From: Anabaena catenula FACHB-362 | GTDB taxonomy: Bacteria > Cyanobacteriota > Cyanobacteriia > Cyanobacteriales > Nostocaceae | Assembly: GCF_014698735.1 (NCBI RefSeq) | Contig: NZ_JACJTQ010000013.1 | Location: forward strand, 1 to 64,000 | Length of the DNA: 64,000 bases | Direction: 5' to 3' | Shown here: piece after piece, positions 27,213 to 36,432 of the stretch | How the letters are laid out: every line of letters starts with the position of its first letter | Position numbering within the stretch: position 1 is the first letter of the stretch | Translations under genes and position numbers: made by a program | Notes under the pieces: model-generated | Database searches by the model: none | What the model saw: the letters and a program-made list of their open reading frames with translations, nothing else | What the model was told of the DNA's origin: nothing

Positions 27213-27605
27213 ATGATGGAATATTTATATTACCTAGCAAATGCCAGTTTAACTCTGAGGGTTGTTCAACATCTGCATGGCAGACCCGAAAACCCAATTT
27301 CCTTCATCACCGTAATTCATCAAATAGATGGTTGGGTAGTGAGGATCAAATTCAGAGAGCCACTTTCACCCCAAGACGATGGTGATTTTCGAGCTTTTCT
27401 CAATGAATTAGGAATCAGCTACGAACCACCCATGAGAGTGCAAATGGCACTTTGGAGTTTGGAAGCGGGACAGTTTCCTGTGGATGTGATGCGCCGCTAT
27501 CAAGTAGCAATTGTATCTCATGGTAGTCCTGAGAGAGAGGAAATTGAGGCTTTCCGGCAACAGTTTGTTCGGGGTTTGGGCTATTGTCCAGAAACACTAG
27601 CTTAA
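27213..27605 (+). CDS. Conserved cyanobacterial protein of unknown function
   Basis: 130 aa, start at ATG 27213 or 27216. It is a compact soluble alpha/beta protein with no signal peptide or membrane helix. Notable segments are VVQHLHGRPENPISF, VHQIDGWVVRIKF and QFPVDVMRRYQVAIVSHGSPEREEIEAF. The regular composition, good codon use and lack of repeats suggest a real, vertically inherited gene. I do not recognise the family and assign no function. It is alone on the plus strand between queA and the retropepsin gene. Confidence 0.65.
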   Translation: MMEYLYYLANASLTLRVVQHLHGRPENPISFITVIHQIDGWVVRIKFREPLSPQDDGDFRAFLNELGISYEPPMRVQMALWSLEAGQFPVDVMRRYQVAIVSHGSPEREEIEAFRQQFVRGLGYCPETLA

Positions 27606-28054
27606 TCTCGATTGATGATCAAGCTTTTACAAGACGATTCAACAATTCAACAACTCAAAATAGAGCCAAAGGCGTACGTAAGGGATACAAAATTCAAAAC
27701 TGTTATGCCTACGGCTGTCGTAAGGGATACAGTCGAGGTCTAAATAAGAGTCTGTAGCTTACTTAAAGCAGGGTCACACAAGCTACGTATAGACTAACAC
27801 CATTTTATAATAAAAAAGGCTGAAAACCCTTGAAGTTGAGGCTTAGAGCGTGGCGGAATCAGCCGTACTTTAGGAAAGGGTTAGTAGCTAGTTACTGTTT
27901 TCTTAACATAAGCTCACAAATACTCACATTGGCTCAAAATTTCCTGTCATCTGCTCTTTCAGTAACTCGAAAAATTTTTGTTGTAGGTATAGTCCAGATT
28001 TTCGATTATTCTAGATTTAGAGGATTTTCGAGCAATTTAGAGAAACCATAAACA
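27606..28054. other. Intergenic region with CGTAAGGGATACA repeats
   Basis: CGTAAGGGATACA occurs at 27677-27689 and again at 27719-27731, and inverted at 10187-10199. The rest, including an AT-rich leader before the protease gene, shows no gene. A 73-codon frame starting at 27830 has no family features and is not called. Confidence 0.5.
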
Positions 28055-28594
28055 ATGAAAGCGGTTGAGAGGATAGGAATTGCATCTATATTTGGGATGA
28101 TGTTTTTAACAGTACCCTACGTAGCAAAAGCTAATGATCCTGGTGCTTGTTTTATGGTGACATCATCAGGTAAAACTGTCAGTCTGGGGCAACTATGCGG
28201 GGTAAATCAACTAAATCAACCAAGTCCAAGAGTGTTTCGAGTCCCAATTAAGCGTCGTAGCGGCAGGACTCCGATTATAGATGTTAATTTTAATGGTAAT
28301 CAAGTTTTTGAGATGATTGTTGATACTGGTGCCAGTGGTATTCTGATTACTCAAGGAATGGCCACAGCCCTGAAAGTTCAACCTTCGGGAAAAATAAGCG
28401 CCATGATCGCAGACGGTAGCGTGGTAGAATTCCAAACTGGTAAGATGCCAACAATTGCCGTTAGTGGTGCTGTAGTTAATAATGCCACAGTAGCCATAGC
28501 TCCCAAAGCGAGAATTGGGCTACTTGGACACGATTTTTTTGGCAACTATGATGTCAAAATTTTAGAAAAACAAGTTGAATTTCAACAGCGTTAA
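28055..28594 (+). CDS. Retropepsin-like aspartic protease, exported
   Basis: 179 aa. A signal peptide is likely at 1-26 (hydrophobic run ending VAKAND). The single aspartic protease motif IVDTGASG has catalytic Asp90, and the matching hydrophobic-hydrophobic-Gly near the end is GLLGHDFFGNYD. A single-domain protein of this size would act as a homodimer, like retroviral proteases. Bacterial clan AA members of this kind are periplasmic or membrane-associated. The substrate is unknown. It is placed in a monocistronic unit, with a repeat-rich spacer downstream. Confidence 0.85.
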   Translation: MKAVERIGIASIFGMMFLTVPYVAKANDPGACFMVTSSGKTVSLGQLCGVNQLNQPSPRVFRVPIKRRSGRTPIIDVNFNGNQVFEMIVDTGASGILITQGMATALKVQPSGKISAMIADGSVVEFQTGKMPTIAVSGAVVNNATVAIAPKARIGLLGHDFFGNYDVKILEKQVEFQQR

Positions 28595-28882
28595 AATAAT
28601 TCGTAATTCGTAATTCGTAATTACAATTCTCCTGCCCCCTGCCCCCTGCCCCCTGCCCCCTGCCTTCTGCCTCCTGACTCCTGCTATAAGTTTTGTGATG
28701 GAGATTTAGACTTCGCCTAACCTACTTGTCGCTTGTAGAAGCGGAGGACTTAAAACCCCAGAATTTAGTTAAAATTGACATTTTTTTAATTAAAAATTAA
28801 AAGTTAAAAATTAAAAAGAATAATAATTTTTAATTAATAATTTTTAATTTTTAATTGGAGTGTAAGCGACTTGAGTTGCGCC
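28595..28882. repeat. Repeat-rich spacer
   Basis: It contains AATTCGTAATTCGTAATTCG (from 28598), a CCCCTGC heptamer array (28629-28663), a CTCCTGCTATA end like that of the TATAGC elements near 28674-28685, and TTTTTAA-type heptamers with inverted symmetry (28785-28855). These lie between convergent genes. Confidence 0.7.
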
Positions 28883-29569
28883 TTACAACCGTTGGAGTAG
28901 ATTTAAACCGTGGGTATCTGTACCACAGGTGTTAAATAAACCGAATTCATGAGCTAAGTTTTGGACTTGTTCTGATTCCACCGCGCAGGGTTTCCAGGGA
29001 TTGGGATTTTTGTAAGCATAGAAAGCTTCAACACCATCAATACCTTGTTCTACCGCAGCGGGAATCAAGTCAAAGAGCGATCGCTTGTAACGTGCTGGAT
29101 GAGCCAGTACGGCTATTCCTCCAGCGTCATGAATAGCGGTAATGACATTGGCTATTTCATAGTCTTGGCCTGTAGTCCCTTTGCTTTGCAAATACGGTTT
29201 TAGACTAGAGTTTTCTGCCTCAAAACCATAAGCCAAAATGTGAACTTCTATATCTAACAGATTGGCATTAATTTCTACACCACTCCATAGATAAGGAGTT
29301 TGTATATCTGGATGATTCCACTTCCAATCTTCTAACCAAGCGTGTGCGGCTTGATAGCCACCAATTGTATGATGATCTGTGATCGCCATTCCTTTTAAAC
29401 CAATAGCGATCGCTTGTTCCATCAACCCAATCGGCTGCAACCTTCCGTCTGAGTGGACTGTGTGCATATGAAAGTTGTATAAAGTTGGACAACTTTGGGC
29501 ATCAATGCTCTGGAATACTTGTTTTAAAAGTTCTGTAGAAGCCGTAGTCCGGGCAAAATCTATAACCAT
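28883..29569 (-). CDS. PHP-domain metal-dependent phosphoesterase
   Basis: 228 aa. PHP motifs are present: motif I HMHTVHSDG (His34, His36, Asp41), motif II ITDHHTIGG, motif III around GVEINANLLDIEVHILAYG, and motif IV VLAHPARY, with the closing CGTDTHG. PHP proteins bind up to three metals and hydrolyse phosphoesters. Stand-alone members include RNase AM/TrpH-type 5'-3' exonucleases on short RNAs. It resembles that branch, but substrate assignment is inferred. The gene is free-standing between two repeat spacers. Confidence 0.85.
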   Translation of the reverse strand: MVIDFARTTASTELLKQVFQSIDAQSCPTLYNFHMHTVHSDGRLQPIGLMEQAIAIGLKGMAITDHHTIGGYQAAHAWLEDWKWNHPDIQTPYLWSGVEINANLLDIEVHILAYGFEAENSSLKPYLQSKGTTGQDYEIANVITAIHDAGGIAVLAHPARYKRSLFDLIPAAVEQGIDGVEAFYAYKNPNPWKPCAVESEQVQNLAHEFGLFNTCGTDTHGLNLLQRL

Positions 29570-30017
29570 AACCCTCTCTGAACAGAAAATACGTAATTTT
29601 TAATACATTCACACACCAGACTTAGAAACTAGAAATCGCTAATACAGCCCACTAGTTTTGTCTGTTACTCTCTACGCTACTTCAATGATTTTTTTAGTTT
29701 TGTTACGACTACGTTAGCAAATCTAAACGCTGATGGTCATGAGTATTTTTGATTACTTCTATAAAGAGAGTCTAAAATTTTGCCTAAGTTTCCATAAATA
29801 CTGATATTTATGGTTTGCTGAAGACGATAGGGAATAGGGAATAAATAGGCAGGGGGCAGGGGGCAGGGGGCAGGGTGCAGGGTGCAGGGGGTAGGGTGCA
29901 GGGGGCAGGGGGCAGGGGGCAGGGGGCAGTAGATAATTATTTCTCCTCATCTGGAGCGTCTCCCCATCACCGCGTCTCCCCATCACCCCATCTCCCCATC
30001 ACCCCATCACCCCATCT
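29570..30017. other. Intergenic region with GCAGGGG heptamer array
   Basis: 29850-29930 is a GCAGGGG/GCAGGGT array with a 7-bp period. 29945-30017 holds CATCACCC blocks reaching the purM stop. 29570-29840 is AT-rich and shows no ORF or RNA gene. Confidence 0.75.
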
Positions 30018-31040
30018 TCATAAACCCTCTAATTTACCTGCACCTGTCACGACTTCACCAATCGCATAAGCGGGAATATCTTGGGACTGAAAATGGGTAA
30101 TGACTTCTTCTGCTTGATGCGGTGGAACTAGCACTACAAATCCAATGCCCATATTGAAGGTATTATACATAGCTTCAGCACCGACAGACCCAGCTTCAGC
30201 TAACCACTCAAACACGGGGGGAATATTCCAACTACTGGGATTAATTTTAATTGACTGATCTTTTCCTAAACATCTGGGTAAATTCTCTGGTAAACCTCCA
30301 CCAGTGATATGCGCCATTCCATGAATTTCTAACCCTGCTTTCAACGCCGCCAAAACAGGTTTAACATAAATGCGGGTAGGTGTAAGGAATGTTTCGCCGA
30401 TAGATACTCCATTTAATAATGGTGGGGTGTCATTCCAGGAAAAACCACCGTCACTGACAATCTTTCTCACCAAACTTAAGCCATTACTGTGAACACCAGC
30501 ACTAGCTAAACCTACAGCCACATCCCCAACTTGTACCTGGGAACCATTCAACATGAGGCCTTTTTCCACAATTCCCACACAAAAACCAGCCAAGTCATAT
30601 TCACCAACTTGGTAAAAACCTGGCATTTCCGCCGTTTCTCCCCCCAATAAAGCAGAACCAGCTAACTTACAACCAGTAGCTATTCCTGCCACAACTTGAG
30701 TTAACTGGTCTTTATCTAGCTTACCTGTAGCCACATAATCTAGAAAAAACAACGGTTCTGCGCCAGATGTCAACACATCGTTAACACACATCCCCACCAA
30801 ATCAATACCAACGGTGTCATGGCGGTTGAGAATTTGGGCTATTTTCAGCTTTGTACCTACACCATCTGTCCCAGAAACCAAAACGGGTTCTTTGTAACCT
30901 GTGGGTAGTTGAAAGCAGCCACCAAAGCCACCCAGTCCACCTAGAACTTCCGGCCTAAAGGTGCTGTGAACCAAATTGCGAATTTGGTCTACAAAGGCTC
31001 TACCCGCTTCAACATCAACGCCTGCATCCCTATAATCCAT
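30018..31040 (-). CDS. purM: Phosphoribosylformylglycinamidine cyclo-ligase
   Basis: 340 aa, full length. Family segments are [72 protein letters not shown] and [15 protein letters not shown]. PurM closes the imidazole ring with ATP to form AIR in purine synthesis. The gene appears complete. Its stop is only a few bases from a CATCACCC repeat block. No other pur gene is adjacent, which is usual in cyanobacteria. Confidence 0.97.
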   Translation of the reverse strand: MDYRDAGVDVEAGRAFVDQIRNLVHSTFRPEVLGGLGGFGGCFQLPTGYKEPVLVSGTDGVGTKLKIAQILNRHDTVGIDLVGMCVNDVLTSGAEPLFFLDYVATGKLDKDQLTQVVAGIATGCKLAGSALLGGETAEMPGFYQVGEYDLAGFCVGIVEKGLMLNGSQVQVGDVAVGLASAGVHSNGLSLVRKIVSDGGFSWNDTPPLLNGVSIGETFLTPTRIYVKPVLAALKAGLEIHGMAHITGGGLPENLPRCLGKDQSIKINPSSWNIPPVFEWLAEAGSVGAEAMYNTFNMGIGFVVLVPPHQAEEVITHFQSQDIPAYAIGEVVTGAGKLEGL

Positions 31041-31112
31041 GCCTAGTTACACCGTTATCAATCCGCTACAAACATAGGCTATTATCATCACACAATTTAG
31101 GCGCTATCTGCA

Positions 31113-31319
31113 TTAAAAAACTTGATCTTCAATTCCGCGCCACCATTCGCCCAAATTCATCAAATCTTGGTGAATATCTGCGAGTTCTTCGGCGTAGGCT
31201 GTTGATGAGATGGTATCGCGCCGTTCTTCTAGTTTTTTCAGGCGTAGTTGTACCAATAGCCAAGGTTTGGAGATGCTATCTGTAGCTTCTAGGTATTGAG
31301 CGAGTGTTTTGCTATCCAT
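31113..31319 (-). CDS. Small conserved cyanobacterial protein
   Basis: 68 aa, almost all helix and charged (RLKKLEERRDTISS, EELADIHQDLMNLGEWWRGIE). It has an ATG start and no hydrophobic segment. It lies 72 bp upstream of purM on the same strand and is divergent from the 31407 gene, sharing their promoter region. The Trp-Trp near the end is distinctive. I do not know its function. Size, start and composition suggest a genuine gene. Confidence 0.6.
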   Translation of the reverse strand: MDSKTLAQYLEATDSISKPWLLVQLRLKKLEERRDTISSTAYAEELADIHQDLMNLGEWWRGIEDQVF

Positions 31320-31406
31320 AGAATTGGAGATTTTTATAGTAGTCGATTAATTCTAAGATATAGAAAGGAAGCAGAGAAAGGTTTTTACCAAAAGTTACCC
31401 AAACCT

Positions 31407-32027
31407 ATGAACCAGCGACTGACTCAAGAGCAATTGAACCAAATAATCGCTGAAGTCCAAGGACTGCAATTGCGTCAAGAAGCAGAACTTGATCAACAGC
31501 AGGTTAAGGACATTTTACAAGAATTGAATTTAGCACCTGAGTTATTAGATGAAGCCTTGATTCAGTTAGGTCGTCGTCAAGCTTTGGAAGTGCAACAACG
31601 CCGAAATAAATTGATTGGTTTTGGTGTGGCTGGGGCTGTTATTTTAGGGATAGCATTAACAATATTTTTTCATCAACAACAAGGTTCTTTACTGGCTAAT
31701 GTTTCGGCACAGCAAGACCGCATTACTCTAGAATCAAATAATGGAAATTTGAAAAATGTCTCCCGTCAATCTAATGCAGAACTTTTTTATCGTGTCACTT
31801 TGAAAGATGCACCTATCGGTAAAAAACTTGATCTTTCTTGTAATTGGATTGATCCCAGTGGACAACTTGTTAAGCAAAATAATTATCAAACCCGCGAAGT
31901 TACAACTTCTGTTTGGGATACTTTTTGTCGTTATACTATTAATTCTACTGCAACGGCGGGAAATTGGAAAGTCGAAATGTTTCTCGATGGTCGGAAAATT
32001 AGCGATGAAACTTTTGTGCTTCAATAG
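31407..32027 (+). CDS. Single-span membrane protein with C-terminal beta domain (possibly DUF3859-like)
   Basis: 206 aa from ATG 31407. The first 70 residues are a charged helical domain (LTQEQLNQIIAEVQGL, QQQVKDILQELNL), then one transmembrane helix at about 74-90 and an outer beta-rich domain with two Cys (LDLSCNWIDPSGQ and DTFCRYTI) able to form a disulphide. The beta domain recalls DUF3859 but this is uncertain. The stop is 2 bp before the start of the asparagine-synthase-like gene, so the two are one operon and may act together. Confidence 0.65.
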   Translation: MNQRLTQEQLNQIIAEVQGLQLRQEAELDQQQVKDILQELNLAPELLDEALIQLGRRQALEVQQRRNKLIGFGVAGAVILGIALTIFFHQQQGSLLANVSAQQDRITLESNNGNLKNVSRQSNAELFYRVTLKDAPIGKKLDLSCNWIDPSGQLVKQNNYQTREVTTSVWDTFCRYTINSTATAGNWKVEMFLDGRKISDETFVLQ

Positions 32028-32029
32028 TT

Positions 32030-33733
32030 ATGTTTCCCTATCATTTTATGGGCTATTGGGGTAAGGATAAACAAGAGTTTCTCACGCAGAGGCGCAGAGG
32101 CGCAAAGAGAGGAGGTGAGGGGGAAAAGTTTGTTTGGGATGTTGTTTATGTTGGTTGTGAGTCTGTACCATCTTTACCGGAAGATAGGATTGCGGCTATT
32201 TCTGCGGGTGGATTTTCTGATTGTTCTGATGTTTGGGTGAGGTTAGAATCAAATAAGTTGATTTTGGGTAGGGAAGCTTTTGGAAGGGTTTCTTTATTTT
32301 GGACTCAGCAAGAAGATGTGATTTGGTTTGCTTCTCAATTACAATTACTTTTAGAAGTTATTGAAAAACAGGAAGTTAGTATTTCTGGTTTATATGGTTA
32401 TAGTTGTTTTTCTTATGTTCCAAATCCTTTAAGTCCTATTGATAAAATTTATGCTGTATCTGCGGGAACTGAAGTAGTTTGGGAAGATGTCGGTGATCCT
32501 CAATTTCGCAAGATTTATCAATGGTGTGAATCAAAAGAACAAATTAAAGATGAAAATACCGCAGTTGAACAATTGCAAGTTTTACTAAAAAATTCAATTC
32601 AAAAGCAAATTGCTGATTTACAAGATGAACCAGTGGGGGTTTTCCTTTCTGGTGGTTTAGATTCTTCAGTTGTTGCGGCTTTGTTGGTAGAAGCTGGTGT
32701 GAAGGTTCGCGCTTACACTTTGGATTTTGGTAATGTGGGAATTCCTGAATATCCTTATGCGGAAAAAGTTGCGGAATTTCTCAATATTCCTCTGGTGAAA
32801 GTTGACGCAAGTCCAAATAAAATTAAAAATGCGCTGATTCCTACTGTCAAAGCTTTAGATTTACCTTTTGGTGACGGGGTAACTGTTCCTTTATATCTCC
32901 TTAATCAAGTTGCTTCTCAAGAAACTCAGGTGATTTTTAATGGTGAAGGTGGTGATCAATTATTTGCCGGTTGGACTAATAAACCTTTAATTGCTGCTGG
33001 TATTTATCAAGCTGAAAATCCCAACGGAGAGGAAAATTTTCTTCAGCAATATCTCCGCACTTTTCACCGTCTTTGGGGTTATGAAGCGAGGGTTTATCAA
33101 CCGGAAATATATGCACAGATACGGGGTTTAAATGCTCAGGAATGGCTGTTAGATGCTCTTGACTCCAGTTTTTGTCCTTCGTTGTTACATCGTCTCCGTC
33201 GTGCTAGTTTGATGTTAAAAGGAGCGCAGAATATCCATCCCCGTGCGACTGCGTTGGGTTTTGCTCATGGGTTGGGTGTGCGATCGCCTTTTTGTGATTT
33301 ACTTTTAGCAGAATGGACTTTTCAGCTATCTGGAGAACTCTGTCTACATGGTGCTTGTGAGAAGTATATCCTCAAACGTGCAGTAGAAAATTGGCTACCA
33401 GCGGAAATTGTTTGGCGACAAAAGCGCGGTATGGGTGTTCCCTTAACCTCTTGGTGTTTAAATGATTATTGGCATGATATCGGTAATTGGTTAAATCCAG
33501 GTATACTGAGTTCTGAGAAATGCTTTTTTCCTGATATTGCCTTACAAATTGTTACAGGCGAATTGGGGGGAGCAATTCAAGGAAGACGCGTGGGTGAAAG
33601 TCTGTGGTTACTGATAATGTGGCAACTTTGGCGTTACCACGTTTTTGGTGCAAAATTAGTGACAAAGTCTTGGAATCATCCATTTATCTTACCTAGTTGG
33701 TTATGGAAAAAGTACAAGCAATACCAAATTTAG
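32030..33733 (+). CDS. Asparagine synthase-like ATP-dependent amidotransferase/cyclase lacking the glutaminase Cys (copy 1)
   Basis: 567 aa. The ATP-pyrophosphatase half is intact: the PP-loop SGGLDSS is at 207-213, with FNGEGGDQLFAGW and RSPFCDL downstream. The N-terminal Ntn domain is shortened and starts MFPYHF, without Cys2, so it cannot release ammonia from glutamine. Residues 16-33 (FLTQRRRGAKRG onward) are translated from the dispersed ACGCAGAGGCGCAGAG repeat inserted in frame. Proteins with this architecture include beta-lactam synthetases and lasso-peptide cyclases besides asparagine synthetases. The true reaction is unknown. It is in an operon with the genes at 31407 and 33703. Confidence 0.75.
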   Translation: MFPYHFMGYWGKDKQEFLTQRRRGAKRGGEGEKFVWDVVYVGCESVPSLPEDRIAAISAGGFSDCSDVWVRLESNKLILGREAFGRVSLFWTQQEDVIWFASQLQLLLEVIEKQEVSISGLYGYSCFSYVPNPLSPIDKIYAVSAGTEVVWEDVGDPQFRKIYQWCESKEQIKDENTAVEQLQVLLKNSIQKQIADLQDEPVGVFLSGGLDSSVVAALLVEAGVKVRAYTLDFGNVGIPEYPYAEKVAEFLNIPLVKVDASPNKIKNALIPTVKALDLPFGDGVTVPLYLLNQVASQETQVIFNGEGGDQLFAGWTNKPLIAAGIYQAENPNGEENFLQQYLRTFHRLWGYEARVYQPEIYAQIRGLNAQEWLLDALDSSFCPSLLHRLRRASLMLKGAQNIHPRATALGFAHGLGVRSPFCDLLLAEWTFQLSGELCLHGACEKYILKRAVENWLPAEIVWRQKRGMGVPLTSWCLNDYWHDIGNWLNPGILSSEKCFFPDIALQIVTGELGGAIQGRRVGESLWLLIMWQLWRYHVFGAKLVTKSWNHPFILPSWLWKKYKQYQI

Positions 33734-34914
33734 AACTCAAACTTGCACAGGAGTTATTGCAAATTTACGGTTCTCCTTTGTATGTTTATGATGGGGATAT
33801 TTTACGCCAAACTATTGCACATATTACTAAATCTTTTAGTTATCCCCGCACTAAGTTTCATTTCGCTAGTGTGACAAATGGCAATATTGCCTTATTAAAA
33901 ATCTTTCAAGCTGCTGGTTGGGGACTTCATGCTAATACTCCAGGGGATATTTATTTGGGTTTAAATGCAGGTTTTCTTCCTGGTGATATTGTTTATAGTG
34001 GCAGTAATTTAAGTCGGGAAGAAATGTCTCAGGTTTTAGATTGGGGAATTACTACTCTCAATTTGGATAGTATTTCTCAGTTGCGTTTGTGTTGTGAGGT
34101 TTTTTTATCTCACGCAGAGTCGCAGAGACGCGGAGAGGAAGAGGAGTTACGTCTTGGTTTAAGGTTGAATGTTTCGGAAGATAGTCGTATTGGTGTGACT
34201 TTGGCAGATTTTGATGAGGCTATTTCTATTACTAATGCTGCGGGATTAAAACTTACAGGTTTACATTTTTATCGGGGTACGGGAACTAATGCAACTTCTG
34301 CTTTTACTGATGTTATTGATTCGGTTTTAGCAATTGCACAAAAGTTACAAGATTGGCAATATTTGGATTTTGGTGGTGGTTTTGGTTATCCATATTATCA
34401 TCATGGTGCAGCTTTTGATTGGGAATTGTTTGGTAAGGAGTTAAGTACCAGAATTGGCAATTTAGACAGAAAAATTAATTTGGTAATTGAGCCAGGACGT
34501 TCTGCTATAGCAGGTTGTGCAATAATGTTAGCTAAGGTTGTTTCTGTAAAATGGCAAGGTAAAAAACAAGTTGTTGGTGTTGATTCTACTGTCGCTAATA
34601 TTTCTGTTCTTGCTGTACATGGAGGTTATCGAGAAATCGTTACTTGGAAAAATCCAATTTCTGAAAAGTACACAACTGATATTTGTGGAAATACAACTTA
34701 CTCACGAGATTATTTAGGGAAAGGTTGTCAAATTCCCGCTTTAGAAATTGGCGATATTATCGCCATTTTAGATGTTGGTGCTTATGGTTATGCGATGTCT
34801 TCACATTTTTTACATCGTCCCAAACCAGCCGAAGTGTTACTAGAAAATAATACTCATCGTTTAATTAGAAAACGGGAAGATTACAGCGTTTTACTTAACA
34901 ATCACATAGTCTAA
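33703..34914 (+). CDS. Fold-III decarboxylase homologue (LysA-like) without the PLP lysine
   Basis: 403 aa from ATG 33703, overlapping the upstream gene by 31 bp. The overall pattern is that of diaminopimelate/ornithine-type decarboxylases: YGSPLYVYDGDIL, SGSNLSREEM, YLDFGGGFGYPYY, IEPGRSAIAG, ICGN and the end GAYGYAMSSHF..RPKPAEVLL. The position of the PLP Schiff-base lysine (YAxKAN in the family) reads HFASVTN, with Val57 instead of Lys. The following HxHIGS motif reads HFYRGTG. About 15 residues near 137-148 (SHAESQRRGEEEE) derive from the ACGCAGAG repeat. It is probably not a PLP enzyme, and its role may be structural or novel. Confidence 0.7.
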   Translation: MEKVQAIPNLELKLAQELLQIYGSPLYVYDGDILRQTIAHITKSFSYPRTKFHFASVTNGNIALLKIFQAAGWGLHANTPGDIYLGLNAGFLPGDIVYSGSNLSREEMSQVLDWGITTLNLDSISQLRLCCEVFLSHAESQRRGEEEELRLGLRLNVSEDSRIGVTLADFDEAISITNAAGLKLTGLHFYRGTGTNATSAFTDVIDSVLAIAQKLQDWQYLDFGGGFGYPYYHHGAAFDWELFGKELSTRIGNLDRKINLVIEPGRSAIAGCAIMLAKVVSVKWQGKKQVVGVDSTVANISVLAVHGGYREIVTWKNPISEKYTTDICGNTTYSRDYLGKGCQIPALEIGDIIAILDVGAYGYAMSSHFLHRPKPAEVLLENNTHRLIRKREDYSVLLNNHIV

Positions 34915-35103
34915 CATATCCCCGATTTCCCATTTTATGTTCCAATTTTTTTATGAATTAACCGCAAAGTTCCCAAAGGAAGATAATGAGTAATTCAGAG
35001 AATAAAAAATAAGTCGAGTATATTATCTACATCTACTCTTTTTCTTCCCTATTCCCTATTCCCTGTCTCAACTAATAAATCCCAAATCGAATCGGATTGA
35101 TAT

Positions 35104-36408
35104 ATGAAATGTATTAACTGCGGAACTGATAATAATTTAAAAGACAGAACAGCAAATCAAGGAAGATGTCAAAAATGTAATCATCCTTTTGCTTTTGAAC
35201 CTACAAGTATGGGTAATGTCAAAATTACAGATCCCATGTTTGCGAAAATATTGGCAGAAATATCAGCTAATAACACTTTATTTTTTACACCAAAACAACT
35301 GCTTTACTTTTTAGATAGTCGTCTCAGAAATAAATCATTCAAATCATTAGGATTTGCTGGGTTTTATATTTTCTTTAATGTTTGGGTAACAGGCTTTGTT
35401 GGTGGTATCTTAAGCGCAATACTGGAATCTAATTCTTTTTTAACTGCAAATTTAATTTATCAAATTTGCATAGTTATTTATTTGTTTAATAACACAAATT
35501 CTGCTAAATTAAATAATGCCAGTCGGAAGGCAAGTGCTAAATCTTTACAAAGACTAGGAGTCTTGATTTTAGTTGTTGGAATATTGGCAAGTCTGTTTGT
35601 ATTTAATTCCTACATTCTATTTATTATTGTCGTAATTCTAGGAATGTCTTCAATATTTTTAGGAACTCGACAATTAGGAAGGGTTGATTCATTACCACAG
35701 GAATTTTTAATTTCTCAATCATATTTAGAAGGTTGGTTAGAAAGATGGCAACAAATTAATGGTTCACTTCCCAAAATCCTCCCTTCACCACGACAAGAAA
35801 TTGCACCAGCTACAATCAATCCTGAAGTCACTGCTTACAGTTTTGATAGATTAGTGGTTTGTGATAGTTCTACTATTGCTCAATTACTAATTGCTAATAA
35901 TTTCCATTTTGAAAATAACTGTGCAATTCTCAGCATTACTGGTTATCCCCAAAGTATTTTCAATACAACAATGCAAATGCTGCATCGTAACCCTGATTTA
36001 AAGGTGTATGCACTACATGATTGTACTCCCAGAGGCATTAGTTTAGTCCATCGTCTTCGCAGTAGTGATAGTTGGTTTCTTGACAGTAATGTGACAATTA
36101 TTGATGTGGGATTATTACCGCGTCAAATTATCGCAACTAAGCGAGGAATGTTTATTCAAAATACACCCTCCATAACAACAGAAGCTAAAAAATTAAGTCA
36201 AGAAATTCGTCAGAGTTTATCTGCTGAAGAATTAGCTTGGTTAGATGCTGGTAATTTTGTGGAATTGGAATCTTTTACCCCACAAAGGTTAATTCAAGTT
36301 CTACAAAGTGGTATTTCTGGAAGTTCTAATTTGGAAGGTGATGATAGTAGTATGATTTTAATTGGTGATTCTGGGAATGATATTTATATGGTGGAAAGTT
36401 TTGGATAA
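35104..36408 (+). CDS. Zinc-ribbon membrane protein with a Toprim-like C-terminal segment
   Basis: 434 aa. An N-terminal zinc ribbon (Cys3, Cys6, Cys22, Cys25) is followed by about four transmembrane helices between residues 77 and 195, then a soluble C-terminal domain. In that domain RLVVCDSSTIAQLLIAN, CAILSITGYPQ and VYALHDCTPRGISLVHRL recall the E and DxDPxG motifs of Toprim folds, but with Cys-Thr in the second motif, so this is tentative. It is convergent with the Septu-like pair. I know no function. It is a complete gene with no repeat insertion. Confidence 0.6.
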   Translation: MKCINCGTDNNLKDRTANQGRCQKCNHPFAFEPTSMGNVKITDPMFAKILAEISANNTLFFTPKQLLYFLDSRLRNKSFKSLGFAGFYIFFNVWVTGFVGGILSAILESNSFLTANLIYQICIVIYLFNNTNSAKLNNASRKASAKSLQRLGVLILVVGILASLFVFNSYILFIIVVILGMSSIFLGTRQLGRVDSLPQEFLISQSYLEGWLERWQQINGSLPKILPSPRQEIAPATINPEVTAYSFDRLVVCDSSTIAQLLIANNFHFENNCAILSITGYPQSIFNTTMQMLHRNPDLKVYALHDCTPRGISLVHRLRSSDSWFLDSNVTIIDVGLLPRQIIATKRGMFIQNTPSITTEAKKLSQEIRQSLSAEELAWLDAGNFVELESFTPQRLIQVLQSGISGSSNLEGDDSSMILIGDSGNDIYMVESFG

Positions 36409-36432
36409 TTTAAAAGTAAGTTTTACTGATAA

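Noticed and set aside
27830-28051. 73-codon frame before the retropepsin gene
   Set aside because: No conserved features; lies in the AT-rich leader region.
32030-33733. Calling the gene asnB
   Set aside because: No Cys2 nucleophile and a shortened, repeat-bearing Ntn domain; glutamine-dependent asparagine synthesis is not supported.
33703-34914. Calling the gene lysA (diaminopimelate decarboxylase)
   Set aside because: The PLP lysine is Val and the HIGS motif is altered, so the enzyme name would mislead.
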